Source of the DNA: Syntrophomonadaceae bacterium
GTDB lineage: Bacteria > Bacillota > Syntrophomonadia > Syntrophomonadales > Syntrophomonadaceae
DNA: 37,727 nt
Reading direction: 5' to 3'
Assembly: GCA_031270725.1 (NCBI GenBank)
Contig: JAISWS010000193.1
Coordinates: forward strand, 1-37,727
Positions 1 to 8,818 of the stretch are shown here, in pieces (the first letter of the stretch is position 1; every line of letters starts with the position of its first letter). Below the pieces are notes generated by a model. The model was not told where the DNA came from. It worked only from the letters and a program-made list of their open reading frames with translations, and made no database searches. The position numbers and the translations under genes are program-made.

Positions 1-291
1 ACTAAGGCTTATGAACTATATAAAAAAAGTGAAATAGAGGAGCGGCACCGGCACCGTTATGAAATAAATAACGAATACAGAGAAATTATGAAAGAACACG
101 GATTACTTATAAGCGGTACTTCTCCCGACGATTATTTGGTGGAAATGGTTGAACTGGAAAATCATCCCTGGTTTGTCGGCTGTCAGTTTCATCCGGAATT
201 TACTTCCAGGCCGAACAGGCCGCATCCATTATTCAGGGGTTTTGTAAACAGCGCGATAGTATACAAAGAACAAAAAACGCTCCGGTGCTGA
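1..291 (+). CDS. pyrG: CTP synthase, C-terminal end (partial)
   Basis: The reading frame is open from base 1 and ends at TGA 289-291, so only the last 96 residues are present. CTP synthase aminates UTP to CTP with glutamine as nitrogen donor. The visible part is the end of the class I glutamine amidotransferase domain: [10 protein letters not shown], the [15 protein letters not shown] stretch, and QFHPEF, which carries the His and Glu of the Cys-His-Glu triad. RPNRPHPLF near the end is also typical of PyrG. The catalytic Cys lies upstream of the window. The tail after the family core ([10 protein letters not shown]) is ordinary. Confidence 0.96.
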   Translation, partial: TKAYELYKKSEIEERHRHRYEINNEYREIMKEHGLLISGTSPDDYLVEMVELENHPWFVGCQFHPEFTSRPNRPHPLFRGFVNSAIVYKEQKTLRC

Positions 292-520
292 TTAATTTGC
301 TGGAAGCGGGTTAATTTGACAAAGAGCGCCGTTTAGACCTGCTATAAAGTGCCTGGGAACGCTTTTCAGCGGGTTTCCGTCTTTAACGGCGGCATTGAAG
401 GAAGCGGCCGGTTTTTGGGAGCGGCAGGGCTCAGAACGGCAAGCCGGCGTAGTTATGTCATTATTGGGGATATTTATTTAACAGGCGGGCTATGCTGGCC
501 AGCGGAAAAAAGGAGCAATT

Positions 521-1609
521 ATGTTTGCGACCAGAGTAATCGATATTGAAGATAAGGAAAACTATAACAGATTTATTTGCGGCCATCCAAAAGGGCACTT
601 CCTGCAATTATGGGAATGGGGACAAGTGAAAAAAGGGACCGGCTGGATGCCGTTGCCGTTAGTTTTAGAACGGGACGGGGAGATATGCGGGGCGATGATG
701 ATGCTGAAAAGAAAACTGCCGGTACCTAAATTAAATAAATGCATTTTATACGCGCCCAGGGGGCCGGTAATAGATATTGGACAAGCCGAATGGTGCCGTC
801 ATCTTTTTATGGGCGCTCAAAAAGTCGCGAGAAATGAACGGGCCATATTTATTAAGATTGACCCGGATATTAAAAAGGCTCAGGGAGGATTTACGGAGAT
901 TTTGCGCAATAATGGCTTCAGGCGCAATGAAACCGGCATGAATTTTGAAGGCGTTCAGCCTAATTTTGTTTTTCGCTTAAATGTTGCCGAAGCGGAGGAA
1001 ACTTTGCTGGCGGCGATGCATTCAAAATGGCGTTACAATATCCGTTTGGCTGATAAGAAAGGGGTAACGGTCAGGATAGCCCAGGATAAAGGGGCATTGC
1101 CGGGATTTTACTCTTTATTAAAAGAAACCGCGGCCCGGGATAAGTTTTTAGTGAGAGAATACGCTTACTTTGAATGGATATGGGATTATATGGTGGAACA
1201 GGGGTTTGCTAAAATATTTTTAGCGGAATATCAGGAAAAAATTATCGCGGCGGCTTTAGTCATGATAACCGGCGGAAAAGCATGGTACTTGTATGGAGCT
1301 TCCAGCAATGACTATCGCAATGTAATGCCTAATTATTTAATTCAGTGGGAAATGATCCGCTGGGCTAAGGGGCAGGGCTGCCATATATATGATTTCCGCG
1401 GCGTTTCCGGAGACTTAGATGAAAGCAACCCTCTTTACGGATTGTACAAATTTAAAAAAGGCTTCAATGGTGAACTGACAGAATTTGTAGGAGAATGGGA
1501 TTTAGTCAATCTGCCGGTATATTATTGGCTTTGGAATAACTTGTTGCCTCATTACCAAAAACTCTCCCGGCGAAAAAACGGTGAGGCACAGGAGGCGGGA
1601 AAGCAGTGA
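521..1609 (+). CDS. FemX/FemAB-like lipid II aminoacyltransferase
   Basis: 362 residues. FemAB-family enzymes use aminoacyl-tRNA to add amino acids to the peptidoglycan stem peptide at the cytoplasmic face of the membrane. Typical features are the N-terminal HPKGHFLQLWEWGQVK, YAPRGPVID, the central KWRYNIRLADKKGV, and the C-terminal YDFRGVSGDLDESNPLYGLYKFKKGFNG that closes the second GNAT fold. ATG 521 follows AAGGAG at about the right distance. The stop overlaps the start of the alanine racemase gene by 4 bases (GTGA), so the two are probably co-translated; both act in cell-wall synthesis. Which amino acid is transferred, and whether this organism has a cross-bridge at all, cannot be read from the sequence. 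Confidence 0.88.
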   Translation: MFATRVIDIEDKENYNRFICGHPKGHFLQLWEWGQVKKGTGWMPLPLVLERDGEICGAMMMLKRKLPVPKLNKCILYAPRGPVIDIGQAEWCRHLFMGAQKVARNERAIFIKIDPDIKKAQGGFTEILRNNGFRRNETGMNFEGVQPNFVFRLNVAEAEETLLAAMHSKWRYNIRLADKKGVTVRIAQDKGALPGFYSLLKETAARDKFLVREYAYFEWIWDYMVEQGFAKIFLAEYQEKIIAAALVMITGGKAWYLYGASSNDYRNVMPNYLIQWEMIRWAKGQGCHIYDFRGVSGDLDESNPLYGLYKFKKGFNGELTEFVGEWDLVNLPVYYWLWNNLLPHYQKLSRRKNGEAQEAGKQ

Positions 1610-2790
1610 CGCGGTATAATAAGTGGATAGAAATAGATTTAGACGCGCTGAAAAATAATTTACAGCAGGTGCGGGCGTGTTTGGAAGACCGGGTCAGGCT
1701 GATTGCGGTAATAAAAAATAACGCTTATGGACACGGGGCGTTGGAATCAGCTCATATCCTGTATCAAAACGGAGTTGATTTTTTTGCCGTATCCTATCTG
1801 GAGGAGGCACTGGAGTTAAAGCAATCAGGTTTTAAAGGGCGCATAATGCTGCTGGCCCCGTTGTGGAATGAAGGCGAATATACGGAGGCTATAAAAAATA
1901 ATATTACTTTAACCATAGCTTCATTAAAAGATTGGGAAAAAGCCTGCCATTTATCAGCCCGTTTGCATATGCTCACTGCCGTTCATCTCAAAATTGAAAC
2001 CGGACTGGGACGGTTTGGATTCAGCCGGGAAGAAGTTTTAAAGCTGTTAAAAGAACCCTATGATAGGGAATATATATATATAGAAGGTATATACACCCAT
2101 ATGGCGCAAGCGCACAATGAAAATTACACTCAAAAACAATTTTCCTTATTTGAACATATATGTATAGAATTAGAAGAAGCGGGGCTGCGTATACCAGTTA
2201 AACATTGCGCTAATAGTACGGTATTTATTAAATATCCCCATCTGCATTTAGATGCGGTCAGAATTGGCACTCTTTTGACGGGGCAGTATCCGGCCGGGAA
2301 ATTGCCTCATTTTTTGGAACTTCAGGATCCTTATAAATATAAATGCAGAATAATTTCCTTGAAAAATCTGAAAAAAGGCAGTAAACTTGGCTACAATAGC
2401 ACTTATAAAATTAAAAGTGACGCCCGGATTGCGGTTATACCAGTGGGATATTGTGACGGCCTGGCACTGGAAGTAGGCAATCCGCCGTCGGGATTTGCAG
2501 ATATGTTGAAATTGTTGGGCAAAATCGTTTTTAGGTATTTGAATATTCCGCGCTTTAATTTTAATGTGAAGATTCGCGGCCAATATTTTCCTGTCCAGGG
2601 AAAAGTTTTTATGCAAATGGCTTTAGTGGAGATTCCTAAAAAGGTTTTTGTTCAAGTGGGGGATGAAGTGGAGTTGCCAATTAAAAAAACGTTAACCGCT
2701 AAAAATGAATTACGCCTCTACACCAGCGAGAATGAAGCCGGCAAAAAATCGCACGGGGCCGGTGTTACCTATTTAACTGAAGGAGAGTAA
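1606..2790 (+). CDS. alr: Alanine racemase
   Basis: 394 residues, GTG start overlapping the femX stop, with GGAGG at 1591-1595. PLP-dependent conversion of L- to D-alanine for peptidoglycan. The PLP lysine is K37 in AVIKNNAYGHG, and the second catalytic base is Y263 in LGYNSTYK, followed by the usual IPVGYCDG. GLGRFGF and the fold-type III barrel pattern are also present. Two oddities: the usual 'MD' after GRV/GKV is M336-Q337, so an Asp that is conserved near the active site in well-studied Alr enzymes is Gln here; and about 15 extra residues (LKLLGKIVFRYLNIP) precede the VKIRGQ strand. Alanine racemase is still the best call; a related racemase specificity is possible. Confidence 0.9.
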   Translation: MTRYNKWIEIDLDALKNNLQQVRACLEDRVRLIAVIKNNAYGHGALESAHILYQNGVDFFAVSYLEEALELKQSGFKGRIMLLAPLWNEGEYTEAIKNNITLTIASLKDWEKACHLSARLHMLTAVHLKIETGLGRFGFSREEVLKLLKEPYDREYIYIEGIYTHMAQAHNENYTQKQFSLFEHICIELEEAGLRIPVKHCANSTVFIKYPHLHLDAVRIGTLLTGQYPAGKLPHFLELQDPYKYKCRIISLKNLKKGSKLGYNSTYKIKSDARIAVIPVGYCDGLALEVGNPPSGFADMLKLLGKIVFRYLNIPRFNFNVKIRGQYFPVQGKVFMQMALVEIPKKVFVQVGDEVELPIKKTLTAKNELRLYTSENEAGKKSHGAGVTYLTEGE

Positions 2791-2791
2791 A

Positions 2792-3709
2792 ATGGAAAAA
2801 AAACTGGTTGCGGGAGTTTTTATATTATTTCTCTTTGTAATGACTGTAATATCAGGCTGGAAAGTGTTTTTTGGCGATAATACAGACAATTACGGCAGTA
2901 AGCTGTTGATGGGGGATAAGGTTGGGGTTATTGAAATAAACGGAGTTATCAGCGAGAATGGAAGCGTTAGCGTATTCGGAGGCGGCGGGACCGCTTCTCA
3001 ATCCATTGTTAAAGCCATGCACCGGGTTGCCGAAAGGCCGGACATAAAAGCCGTTGTCCTGCGCATCAACAGCCCGGGCGGGAGCAGCGCCGCTTCTCAG
3101 GAGATTGGGATTGAACTGGATAGGTTAAAACAAAGCGGTAAAATTATTATTACCTCTATGGGTGAGGCTTGCGCTTCGGGAGGGTATTGGATTGCGAGCG
3201 GCTCCGATTTTATTATGGCTAACGGGACTACTTTGACCGGCAGTATCGGCGTTATTATGGAATGGGCGAATTTGCAGGAACTTTATGAAAAACTGGGAAT
3301 AAGGATGGAAGTTTTAAAAAGCGGGGAATTCAAGGATATGGGCTCTAGCGCCCGCTCTTTAACTGAGGGGGAACTGCAAATGTTTGACGCCATGATTCAA
3401 GATACCTATCAGCAGTTTTTAGACAAAGTTCAGGCTGGACGCGGTGATAAAATAGAAGCGGAAAAACTTTTGGAGATAGCGGATGGCAGGGTCTTTACAG
3501 GCCGGCAGGCTTTAAATTTGGGGTTGGTAGACGGGCTGGGCAATTATTATGACGCGCTTGATAAAGCGAAAGAGCTGGCCGGTTTGCCTAAAGATACCGG
3601 AATTGAGATAATAAACGGCAGTGAATTTTGGGAATATTTTAATTTCCCGTACCAAACAAGCCTGACAGACTGGCTGAAAATGGGGATCGGCTGGGATCTG
3701 AAGTTTTAG
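2792..3709 (+). CDS. sppA: Signal peptide peptidase SppA, short type
   Basis: 305 residues. SppA cuts leftover signal peptides in the membrane. Residues 5-25 form a single N-terminal membrane anchor. The S49 protease core holds NSPGGSSAASQEI, the nucleophile S129 in GEACASGGYW, and the general base K181 in KSGEFKDMGS. The S129-K181 gap of 52 residues is the one known for the Bacillus enzyme (S147/K199). The length fits the single-domain Gram-positive form, not the duplicated E. coli form. The ATG lies 1 base after the alr stop with GGAGAG upstream, so it belongs to the same operon. Confidence 0.94.
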   Translation: MEKKLVAGVFILFLFVMTVISGWKVFFGDNTDNYGSKLLMGDKVGVIEINGVISENGSVSVFGGGGTASQSIVKAMHRVAERPDIKAVVLRINSPGGSSAASQEIGIELDRLKQSGKIIITSMGEACASGGYWIASGSDFIMANGTTLTGSIGVIMEWANLQELYEKLGIRMEVLKSGEFKDMGSSARSLTEGELQMFDAMIQDTYQQFLDKVQAGRGDKIEAEKLLEIADGRVFTGRQALNLGLVDGLGNYYDALDKAKELAGLPKDTGIEIINGSEFWEYFNFPYQTSLTDWLKMGIGWDLKF

Positions 3710-3731
3710 ATTTTAGTAGAGGGATGTTTTT

Positions 3732-4310
3732 ATGGGCATAAATGATATTATATATGGAATAATATTTACTCCCAAAGAGACCTTTGCCGGTTTGTGTTCA
3801 GACAGGAAAAAGACAGGATGGGCCATAGCTTTTTTCCTGATAATTATGCTGGTGCAGAGCATTACCGGACATGCGCTTGCGGCTCAAAACGGAGCCCTTC
3901 TTTTCGCGTGGCCCAAAATAATTCTGGGTTTTTATTGGAGCGGGAAATTAATAGCCTGTTTGTTAACACTTTTTTTGATGATAGGATTTATATCATTATT
4001 GGCGGATTTGTTTTATAGGAAAAAGGATACCGTAGGATTGTTGATAACTTTTTGCTTTGCGGCTTTGCCGGGCGCTTTGGGAGCAGGCCTCCAACTGGCT
4101 ATGGCCTTTATCGGTTTAAACAGGTTGGGCGTTTGTTTTGCGATTTTTACCTTTCTGTGGATACTGGCGTTACAGGTTATATCCATAAAAACGGTTTTGG
4201 AAATCAAAACCGAGCAAGCGCTGGCCCTTTTGTTAAGCCCGGTCATAATAGTTGTTTTAAGTGTGATAATAGTAGTTATGTCAGGAACATTTTTAGGGTC
4301 TTTATTTTAA
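3732..4310 (+). CDS. Yip1-domain integral membrane protein, function unknown
   Basis: 192 residues with about five hydrophobic segments (near 29-45, 70-92, 103-126, 132-152 and 166-188). The N-terminal 'IIYGIIFTPKETF' is the usual opening of bacterial Yip1/YIF1-family proteins, which have no settled role. It follows sppA by 22 bases with GAGGG before ATG 3732, so it is probably the last gene of the femX-alr-sppA unit. Nothing in the sequence shows catalysis. Confidence 0.75.
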   Translation: MGINDIIYGIIFTPKETFAGLCSDRKKTGWAIAFFLIIMLVQSITGHALAAQNGALLFAWPKIILGFYWSGKLIACLLTLFLMIGFISLLADLFYRKKDTVGLLITFCFAALPGALGAGLQLAMAFIGLNRLGVCFAIFTFLWILALQVISIKTVLEIKTEQALALLLSPVIIVVLSVIIVVMSGTFLGSLF

Positions 4311-4478
4311 ACAGCAATTTATTAAAGCTAAAGATACGCGCGCGAGAAACAGGCGCACTTATATTAAATGATAAAATGATAAAAAGCCGCTTCGTAAACT
4401 GCCGGAAGCAATATACGGCCAGGGAGGAGGCTGATGGAAAGTTGCTGATGTAAAAGGGGCGGGTGCGGATATGCGCCA

Positions 4479-4493
4479 ATGTAATATTTACAT
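4479..4493. promoter_or_regulatory. Short palindrome upstream of fba
   Basis: ATGTAA-TAT-TTACAT, a 6-base inverted repeat in the 205-base gap between the Yip1 gene and fba, ending 22 bases before the fba start. It could be an operator or chance AT-rich symmetry. The rest of the gap shows no gene. Confidence 0.2.
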
Positions 4494-4515
4494 ATGTGAT
4501 AAGGAGTGAGAAAAT

Positions 4516-5370
4516 GTGTCTTATGTAGGTGTAAGTGAGCTTTTGGCTGAAGCGGACCGGGGACGGTATGCGGTGGGAGCGTTTAACGCCAATAATATGG
4601 AAATAGTCCAGGCCATTGTCGAAGCCGCGGAATTGGAGCGAGCTCCGGTGATTATGCAGGCCAGCCAGGGCGCCATTAGTTACGCGGGATTGGATTATAT
4701 TACGGGATTAGTGAAGATGGCGGCTTACAAAGCTACGGTACCGGTGGCCTTGCATTTGGATCATGGTACGGATTTTGAGCAGATAGTACGCTGTGTTCGC
4801 AGCGGCTTTTCCTCAGTGATGTATGACGGCTCTAAATTAACATTGGAGGAAAATATAGCCGTTACTAGAAAAGTTTTGGAAATAGCCCGGCCTATTGGAG
4901 TTTCCGTCGAAGCGGAACTGGGTAAAATAGGAGGTACGGAAGATCAGGTGCATGTAAGTGAAAAAGAAGCGATGTTTACCGATCCGGAGGAAGCCGAATA
5001 CTTTGTGGAACAAACGCAAGTGGAAAGTCTGGCGATAGCTATCGGCACCGCTCATGGACAGTATAGAGGAACCCCTCAGTTGGATTTCGCGAGGCTGGAA
5101 AAAATAAAAAAACTGGTCAATATTCCCATAGTATTGCACGGTTCTTCCGGAGTTCCGGATGACGCGGTAAAGCGCGCGATAAAATTAGGGGTGTGTAAAG
5201 TAAATATTGATACTAACATAAGGGAAATATTTGTGAGTAAAATGAGAGAAGTTTTAGCCGGAAAGCCTGATGAAATAGACCCGCGGAAAATTTTAGGGCC
5301 GGCCCGTCAGGCGGCGGTTGACGTGATCAGAGATAAAATAAGGGTTTTTGGCAGCAGCAATATGGCTTAG
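4516..5370 (+). CDS. fba: Class II fructose-bisphosphate aldolase
   Basis: 284 residues. Zinc-dependent cleavage and synthesis of fructose 1,6-bisphosphate. Visible site residues are D82 and H83 in LHLDHG, E134 in EAELGKIGG, H180 in GTAHGQY, and H208 in LHGSSG; NIDTN near the end binds phosphate. The start is GTG 4516, placed by AAGGAG at 4501-4506. An ATG two bases earlier (4514) reads only four codons before a stop and is rejected. It is followed by fsa and glpX, so three enzymes of sugar-phosphate metabolism are grouped, in a set that suits gluconeogenesis. Confidence 0.96.
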   Translation: MSYVGVSELLAEADRGRYAVGAFNANNMEIVQAIVEAAELERAPVIMQASQGAISYAGLDYITGLVKMAAYKATVPVALHLDHGTDFEQIVRCVRSGFSSVMYDGSKLTLEENIAVTRKVLEIARPIGVSVEAELGKIGGTEDQVHVSEKEAMFTDPEEAEYFVEQTQVESLAIAIGTAHGQYRGTPQLDFARLEKIKKLVNIPIVLHGSSGVPDDAVKRAIKLGVCKVNIDTNIREIFVSKMREVLAGKPDEIDPRKILGPARQAAVDVIRDKIRVFGSSNMA

Positions 5371-5372
5371 CT

Positions 5373-5408
5373 GGCCGGCGCTTAACACAGATTACGCCGC
5401 CTTTTTTC
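5373..5408 (+). terminator. Probable terminator or attenuator between fba and fsa
   Basis: CGGCG and CGCCG pair around a 14-base loop, with one further G-C pair outside a mismatch, and TTTTTT follows at once. The RBS of fsa begins about 10 bases later, so fba may be partly uncoupled from fsa. Confidence 0.5.
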
Positions 5409-5429
5409 TTGATTGCAGGAGGGATTGCT

Positions 5430-6077
5430 TTGTTAATTTTCATAGATTCCGCTAATATTGAAGAGATAAAAGAAATACATGAAATGGGATTTTTGTCAGG
5501 AGTTACCACTAATCCGACTTTAGTTGCTAAGGAAAAAAAAGGTTACCATCAGGTTATACGTGATATTTGTGCCATTGTGGACGGGCCAGTAAGCGCTGAA
5601 GTACTCAGCGGCGATTACTGCTCCATGATGGAAGAGGCTAAAATATTAGCGGGTTTACATCCTAATGTGGTGGTTAAAATTCCGGTTTGTTCTGAAGGGC
5701 TGAAAACTGTCGCCAAACTGGCCGGGTTGGGGATAAAAACTAACGCTACTTTGGTGTTTTCCGCTAATCAGGCTTTATTAGCCGCCAGAGCGGGCGCTTC
5801 ATATGTCAGCCCTTTTATTGGCAGGATTGATGATGTGAGCCACGAGGGAATTAATTTGTTAGCGGATATAATCAGTATTTTTCAGCAAGGGAAAATAAAA
5901 ACCCAAATTATATCGGCTAGCGTCAGGCATCCGGGCCATGTGCTGGCTTCTTCCAAACTAGGGGCGCATATCAGCACCATACCGTTCAATGTTATTAAAC
6001 AGATAATTTTTCATCCGCAGACCGAAGAAGGCATAGCCAGGTTTAAACGGGACTGGGAAGCCGCCGTCAATAATTGA
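5430..6077 (+). CDS. fsa: Small transaldolase / fructose-6-phosphate aldolase family protein
   Basis: 215 residues from TTG 5430, the usual length of the TalC/FSA family. An in-frame TTG at 5409 would add seven residues, but AGGAGGG at 5418-5424 fits only the 5430 start. The Schiff-base lysine is K83 in VVKIPV, with D6 in FIDSAN and TTNPT at 27-30. Other hallmarks are TNATLVFS and ASYVSPFIGR. Members are either transaldolases of the pentose phosphate pathway or fructose-6-phosphate aldolases; the sequence alone does not decide. The context (fba, glpX) favours sugar-phosphate interconversion. Confidence 0.92.
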   Translation: MLIFIDSANIEEIKEIHEMGFLSGVTTNPTLVAKEKKGYHQVIRDICAIVDGPVSAEVLSGDYCSMMEEAKILAGLHPNVVVKIPVCSEGLKTVAKLAGLGIKTNATLVFSANQALLAARAGASYVSPFIGRIDDVSHEGINLLADIISIFQQGKIKTQIISASVRHPGHVLASSKLGAHISTIPFNVIKQIIFHPQTEEGIARFKRDWEAAVNN

Positions 6078-6158
6078 TTAAGATAGATTAAGATAATAGT
6101 AAGCTGGGATATTTTTAACATAGGGGCGTGGTAAAAAAATGAAGTGGAGGAGTGGGAT

Positions 6159-7154
6159 TTGGAACGAGAATTAGCGCTGGAATTTGCGCGTGTTACTGAA
6201 GCCGCTGCTTTGGCGGCTTCGCAGTGGGTAGGGAAAGGAGATAAAGAAGCGGCCGACGGAGCGGCTGTGGCGGCGATGAGAGTGATGTTTGATACTGTTC
6301 ATGTGGAAGGGACAGTAGTGATAGGGGAAGGGGAAATGGATGAAGCCCCTATGCTGTACATAGGCGAAAAAGTTGGGGCGGGAGGCCCTCCGGTTGTTGA
6401 TATAGCAGTTGACCCGCTGGAAGGGACGTCTATAGTATCAAAAGGACTGAACGGAGCTATCGCTGTTTTGGCGATTGCGCCCAGGGGGACTTTGCTCCAT
6501 GCGCCTGATATGTATATGGATAAAATAGCCGCCGGGACAGCGGCCAAAGGCCGGATACATCTGGAGGCTTCCACAAAGGAAAATATAAAAGAAGTGGCCA
6601 AGGCTTTGAATAAGTCGGTGCGTGAAGTTACGGCAGTGATTTTAGACCGGCCGCGGCATCAAAAAATTATTGAAGAAGCGCGCCGGGCCGGAGCGCGTAT
6701 AATGCTGATTTCTGACGGAGACGTGTCTCCTGGGGTAGCTACCGCGTTTGAGGATTCGGGGGTAGATTTGATGATAGGGATTGGGGGCGCTCCGGAAGGG
6801 GTAATAACAGCCGCCGCCTTAAAATGCATGGGGGGTGATTTTCAGGCCCGCCTTTGCCCTGAAGATGAGGCTGAGATAGAGCGGTGTAAAAAAATGGGTA
6901 TCGACGATATAAACAAAATATTTAGTATTGATGAATTAGTGCGTTCAGATGATGTGATTTTTTCAGCTACAGGGATAACTGATTCCCATCTTTTGAAAGG
7001 AGTAAGATATTATAATAAAAAAACGGCGACTACACAAACATTGGTCATGCGCAGTACTTCGGGCACGGTGAGAATTATAGAAGCCGCTCATAATTTGGAT
7101 AAAAAGCCGTTATTTAAAGATAAAAGGATAAATTGGCTCATAAATGCTGAATAA
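6159..7154 (+). CDS. glpX: Class II fructose-1,6-bisphosphatase GlpX
   Basis: 331 residues from TTG 6159, giving MERELALEF, the standard N-terminus. GGAGG at 6146-6150 supports this start over an in-frame GTG at 6144. It hydrolyses fructose 1,6-bisphosphate, the committed step of gluconeogenesis. The metal and phosphate motifs are visible: GEGEMDEAP at 56-64, DPLEGT at 85-90, and IGIGGAPEGV in the second half. Two in-tandem GATTAAGATA-like units sit in the short gap before it and look incidental. Confidence 0.95.
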   Translation: MERELALEFARVTEAAALAASQWVGKGDKEAADGAAVAAMRVMFDTVHVEGTVVIGEGEMDEAPMLYIGEKVGAGGPPVVDIAVDPLEGTSIVSKGLNGAIAVLAIAPRGTLLHAPDMYMDKIAAGTAAKGRIHLEASTKENIKEVAKALNKSVREVTAVILDRPRHQKIIEEARRAGARIMLISDGDVSPGVATAFEDSGVDLMIGIGGAPEGVITAAALKCMGGDFQARLCPEDEAEIERCKKMGIDDINKIFSIDELVRSDDVIFSATGITDSHLLKGVRYYNKKTATTQTLVMRSTSGTVRIIEAAHNLDKKPLFKDKRINWLINAE

Positions 7155-7400
7155 TAGGCTAATTTGTTGTAAAAAGAATACATAAAATGGTTTTATATTA
7201 TTTTTATTTGTGTATAATTTAATATAGAAAACATATGTAAATACCTGCTGTGATCCTGCCTACTATTAATAATTAATATCTGTTATCAATAATAGACCGG
7301 CAAAAAATCAATTTATAGGGACTTTTTTTATAAAAAACATATCGCTTGTAAATTAAAAATACTTAATAGCGCAAACTGCAAATTTGAAAGGAGAAAAAAA

Positions 7401-8684
7401 TTGCATATCTCGATTTCTGAGTTAGAAAACAAAACCATGCTGGAATTATACCAAATTGCCCGCGACCTTGGACTGTCGGGCTATTCCAGGTTACGCAAAA
7501 AGGAATTGATATTTGAAATTACCAAAGCGTTAACCAAAGCGGATGAATTATTACAAGCACAGGGAGTATTGGAAATAATGCCTGATGGTTATGGTTTTTT
7601 AAGGCCGTTTAGTTATTTACCAAGTCAGGACGATATTTATGTATCTCCTTCGCAAATTCGAAAATTTGAACTCAAGACCGGTGATTTAATAAGCGGACAA
7701 GTACGATCCCCCAAAGACAATGAACGCTTTTTCGCTTTGCTGAAAGTTGAGGGAGTAAATGGCTTCCCCCCCGCGGATTCGGTAAAAAGAATACATTTTG
7801 ATGCTTTAACGCCGCTGTATCCAACCGAAAAGATCCATTTAGAAACTACTTCGCAGGAACTTCCCACCAGGATCATTGACTTAATATCACCTATAGGGAG
7901 AGGGCAGCGCGGAATAATTGTCGCACCCCCGAAAGGGGGCAAAACTATATTATTGCAGCGTATCGCTCAGGGAATAAGCGTTAATCATCCGGACATAGAG
8001 CTTATTATTTTATTAATTGACGAAAGGCCGGAAGAAGTTACGGATATGCAGCGTTCCACCAAAGCGGAAGTGGTGGCTTCCACCTTTGACGAGCCGCCGG
8101 AAAATCATGTAAAAGTGTCGGACATGGTATTGGAAAGGGCGAAACGCTTAGTGGAGCATAAAAAAGATGTGGTAATACTGCTGGACAGTATGACCAGGAT
8201 GGTAAGAACCCACAATTTAGTAGTTCCGCCTAGCGGAAGAACCTTGTCCGGAGGAATCGATCCTGCGTCGCTGGATAAGCCCAAAAGATTTTTCGGAGCG
8301 GCCCGCAATGTGGAAGAAGGCGGCAGCCTTACTATAATCGCGACCGCTTTGATTGAAACCGGCTCCCGTATGGATGATGTAATATATGAAGAATTTAAAG
8401 GGCGCGGCAATATGGAGCTGGTACTGGACCGCAAATTAGCTGAAAGAAGATTATTCCCGGCTATTGATATTAAACGTTCTGGAACCCGTAAAGAAGAACT
8501 GCTGTTGCAGGAAGACGAAATGGAACTGGTTTGGAATTTGAGAAATGCTTTTAGCGACAATAATCCGGTAGAATCCATGAACCTGATGAAAGAAACCATG
8601 AAAAAGACCAGATCCAACAAAGACCTTTTACGGGCGGCCCCGCTGGTTTTCGGCAAGAAAGAATATGCTAAAAATCCCTATTAA
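7401..8684 (+). CDS. rho: Transcription termination factor Rho
   Basis: 427 residues; TTG start with AAAGGAG upstream. Hexameric RNA helicase that ends transcription. In order: a Rho N-terminal domain (1-45), the cold-shock-like RNA-binding domain with DGYGFLRP, then the RecA-type ATPase. The Walker A loop is APPKGGKT with K181, where the common form is PPKAGKT. Other marks are [13 protein letters not shown], the Walker B LLDSMTRM, and [20 protein letters not shown]. It lacks the long charged N-terminal insert found in some high-GC bacteria. The 246-base gap before it is AT rich with a TATAAT at 7213-7218 but no good -35 box. Confidence 0.97.
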   Translation: MHISISELENKTMLELYQIARDLGLSGYSRLRKKELIFEITKALTKADELLQAQGVLEIMPDGYGFLRPFSYLPSQDDIYVSPSQIRKFELKTGDLISGQVRSPKDNERFFALLKVEGVNGFPPADSVKRIHFDALTPLYPTEKIHLETTSQELPTRIIDLISPIGRGQRGIIVAPPKGGKTILLQRIAQGISVNHPDIELIILLIDERPEEVTDMQRSTKAEVVASTFDEPPENHVKVSDMVLERAKRLVEHKKDVVILLDSMTRMVRTHNLVVPPSGRTLSGGIDPASLDKPKRFFGAARNVEEGGSLTIIATALIETGSRMDDVIYEEFKGRGNMELVLDRKLAERRLFPAIDIKRSGTRKEELLLQEDEMELVWNLRNAFSDNNPVESMNLMKETMKKTRSNKDLLRAAPLVFGKKEYAKNPY

Positions 8685-8733
8685 AACCAACCTAATTTAC
8701 CGAATGAATAAAAAACAGCAATTAAGTTTATCA

Positions 8734-8761
8734 TAAAGGGCAGGAGCCCTTTATTTTTTTT
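8734..8761 (+). terminator. Intrinsic terminator after rho
   Basis: TAAAGGGC - AGGA - GCCCTTTA, an 8-base-pair perfect stem with a four-base loop, followed directly by a run of eight or more T. It lies about 50 bases after the rho stop and separates rho from the M23 gene. Confidence 0.9.
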
Positions 8762-8818
8762 AAAATTCTTTAAACGCTGAAAGATAAAATAAGCTGCAAA
8801 AGTGAGGTGACACGGTTT

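Noticed and set aside
349-549. 66-codon frame between pyrG and femX
   Set aside because: No family resemblance, no RBS, and it overlaps the well-supported femX start.
4052-4453. 133-codon frame overlapping the Yip1 gene
   Set aside because: A shadow frame inside a membrane-protein gene with no RBS or recognisable product.
6075-6096. Tandem GATTAAGATA-like repeat before glpX
   Set aside because: Only two copies in AT-rich spacer; likely chance.
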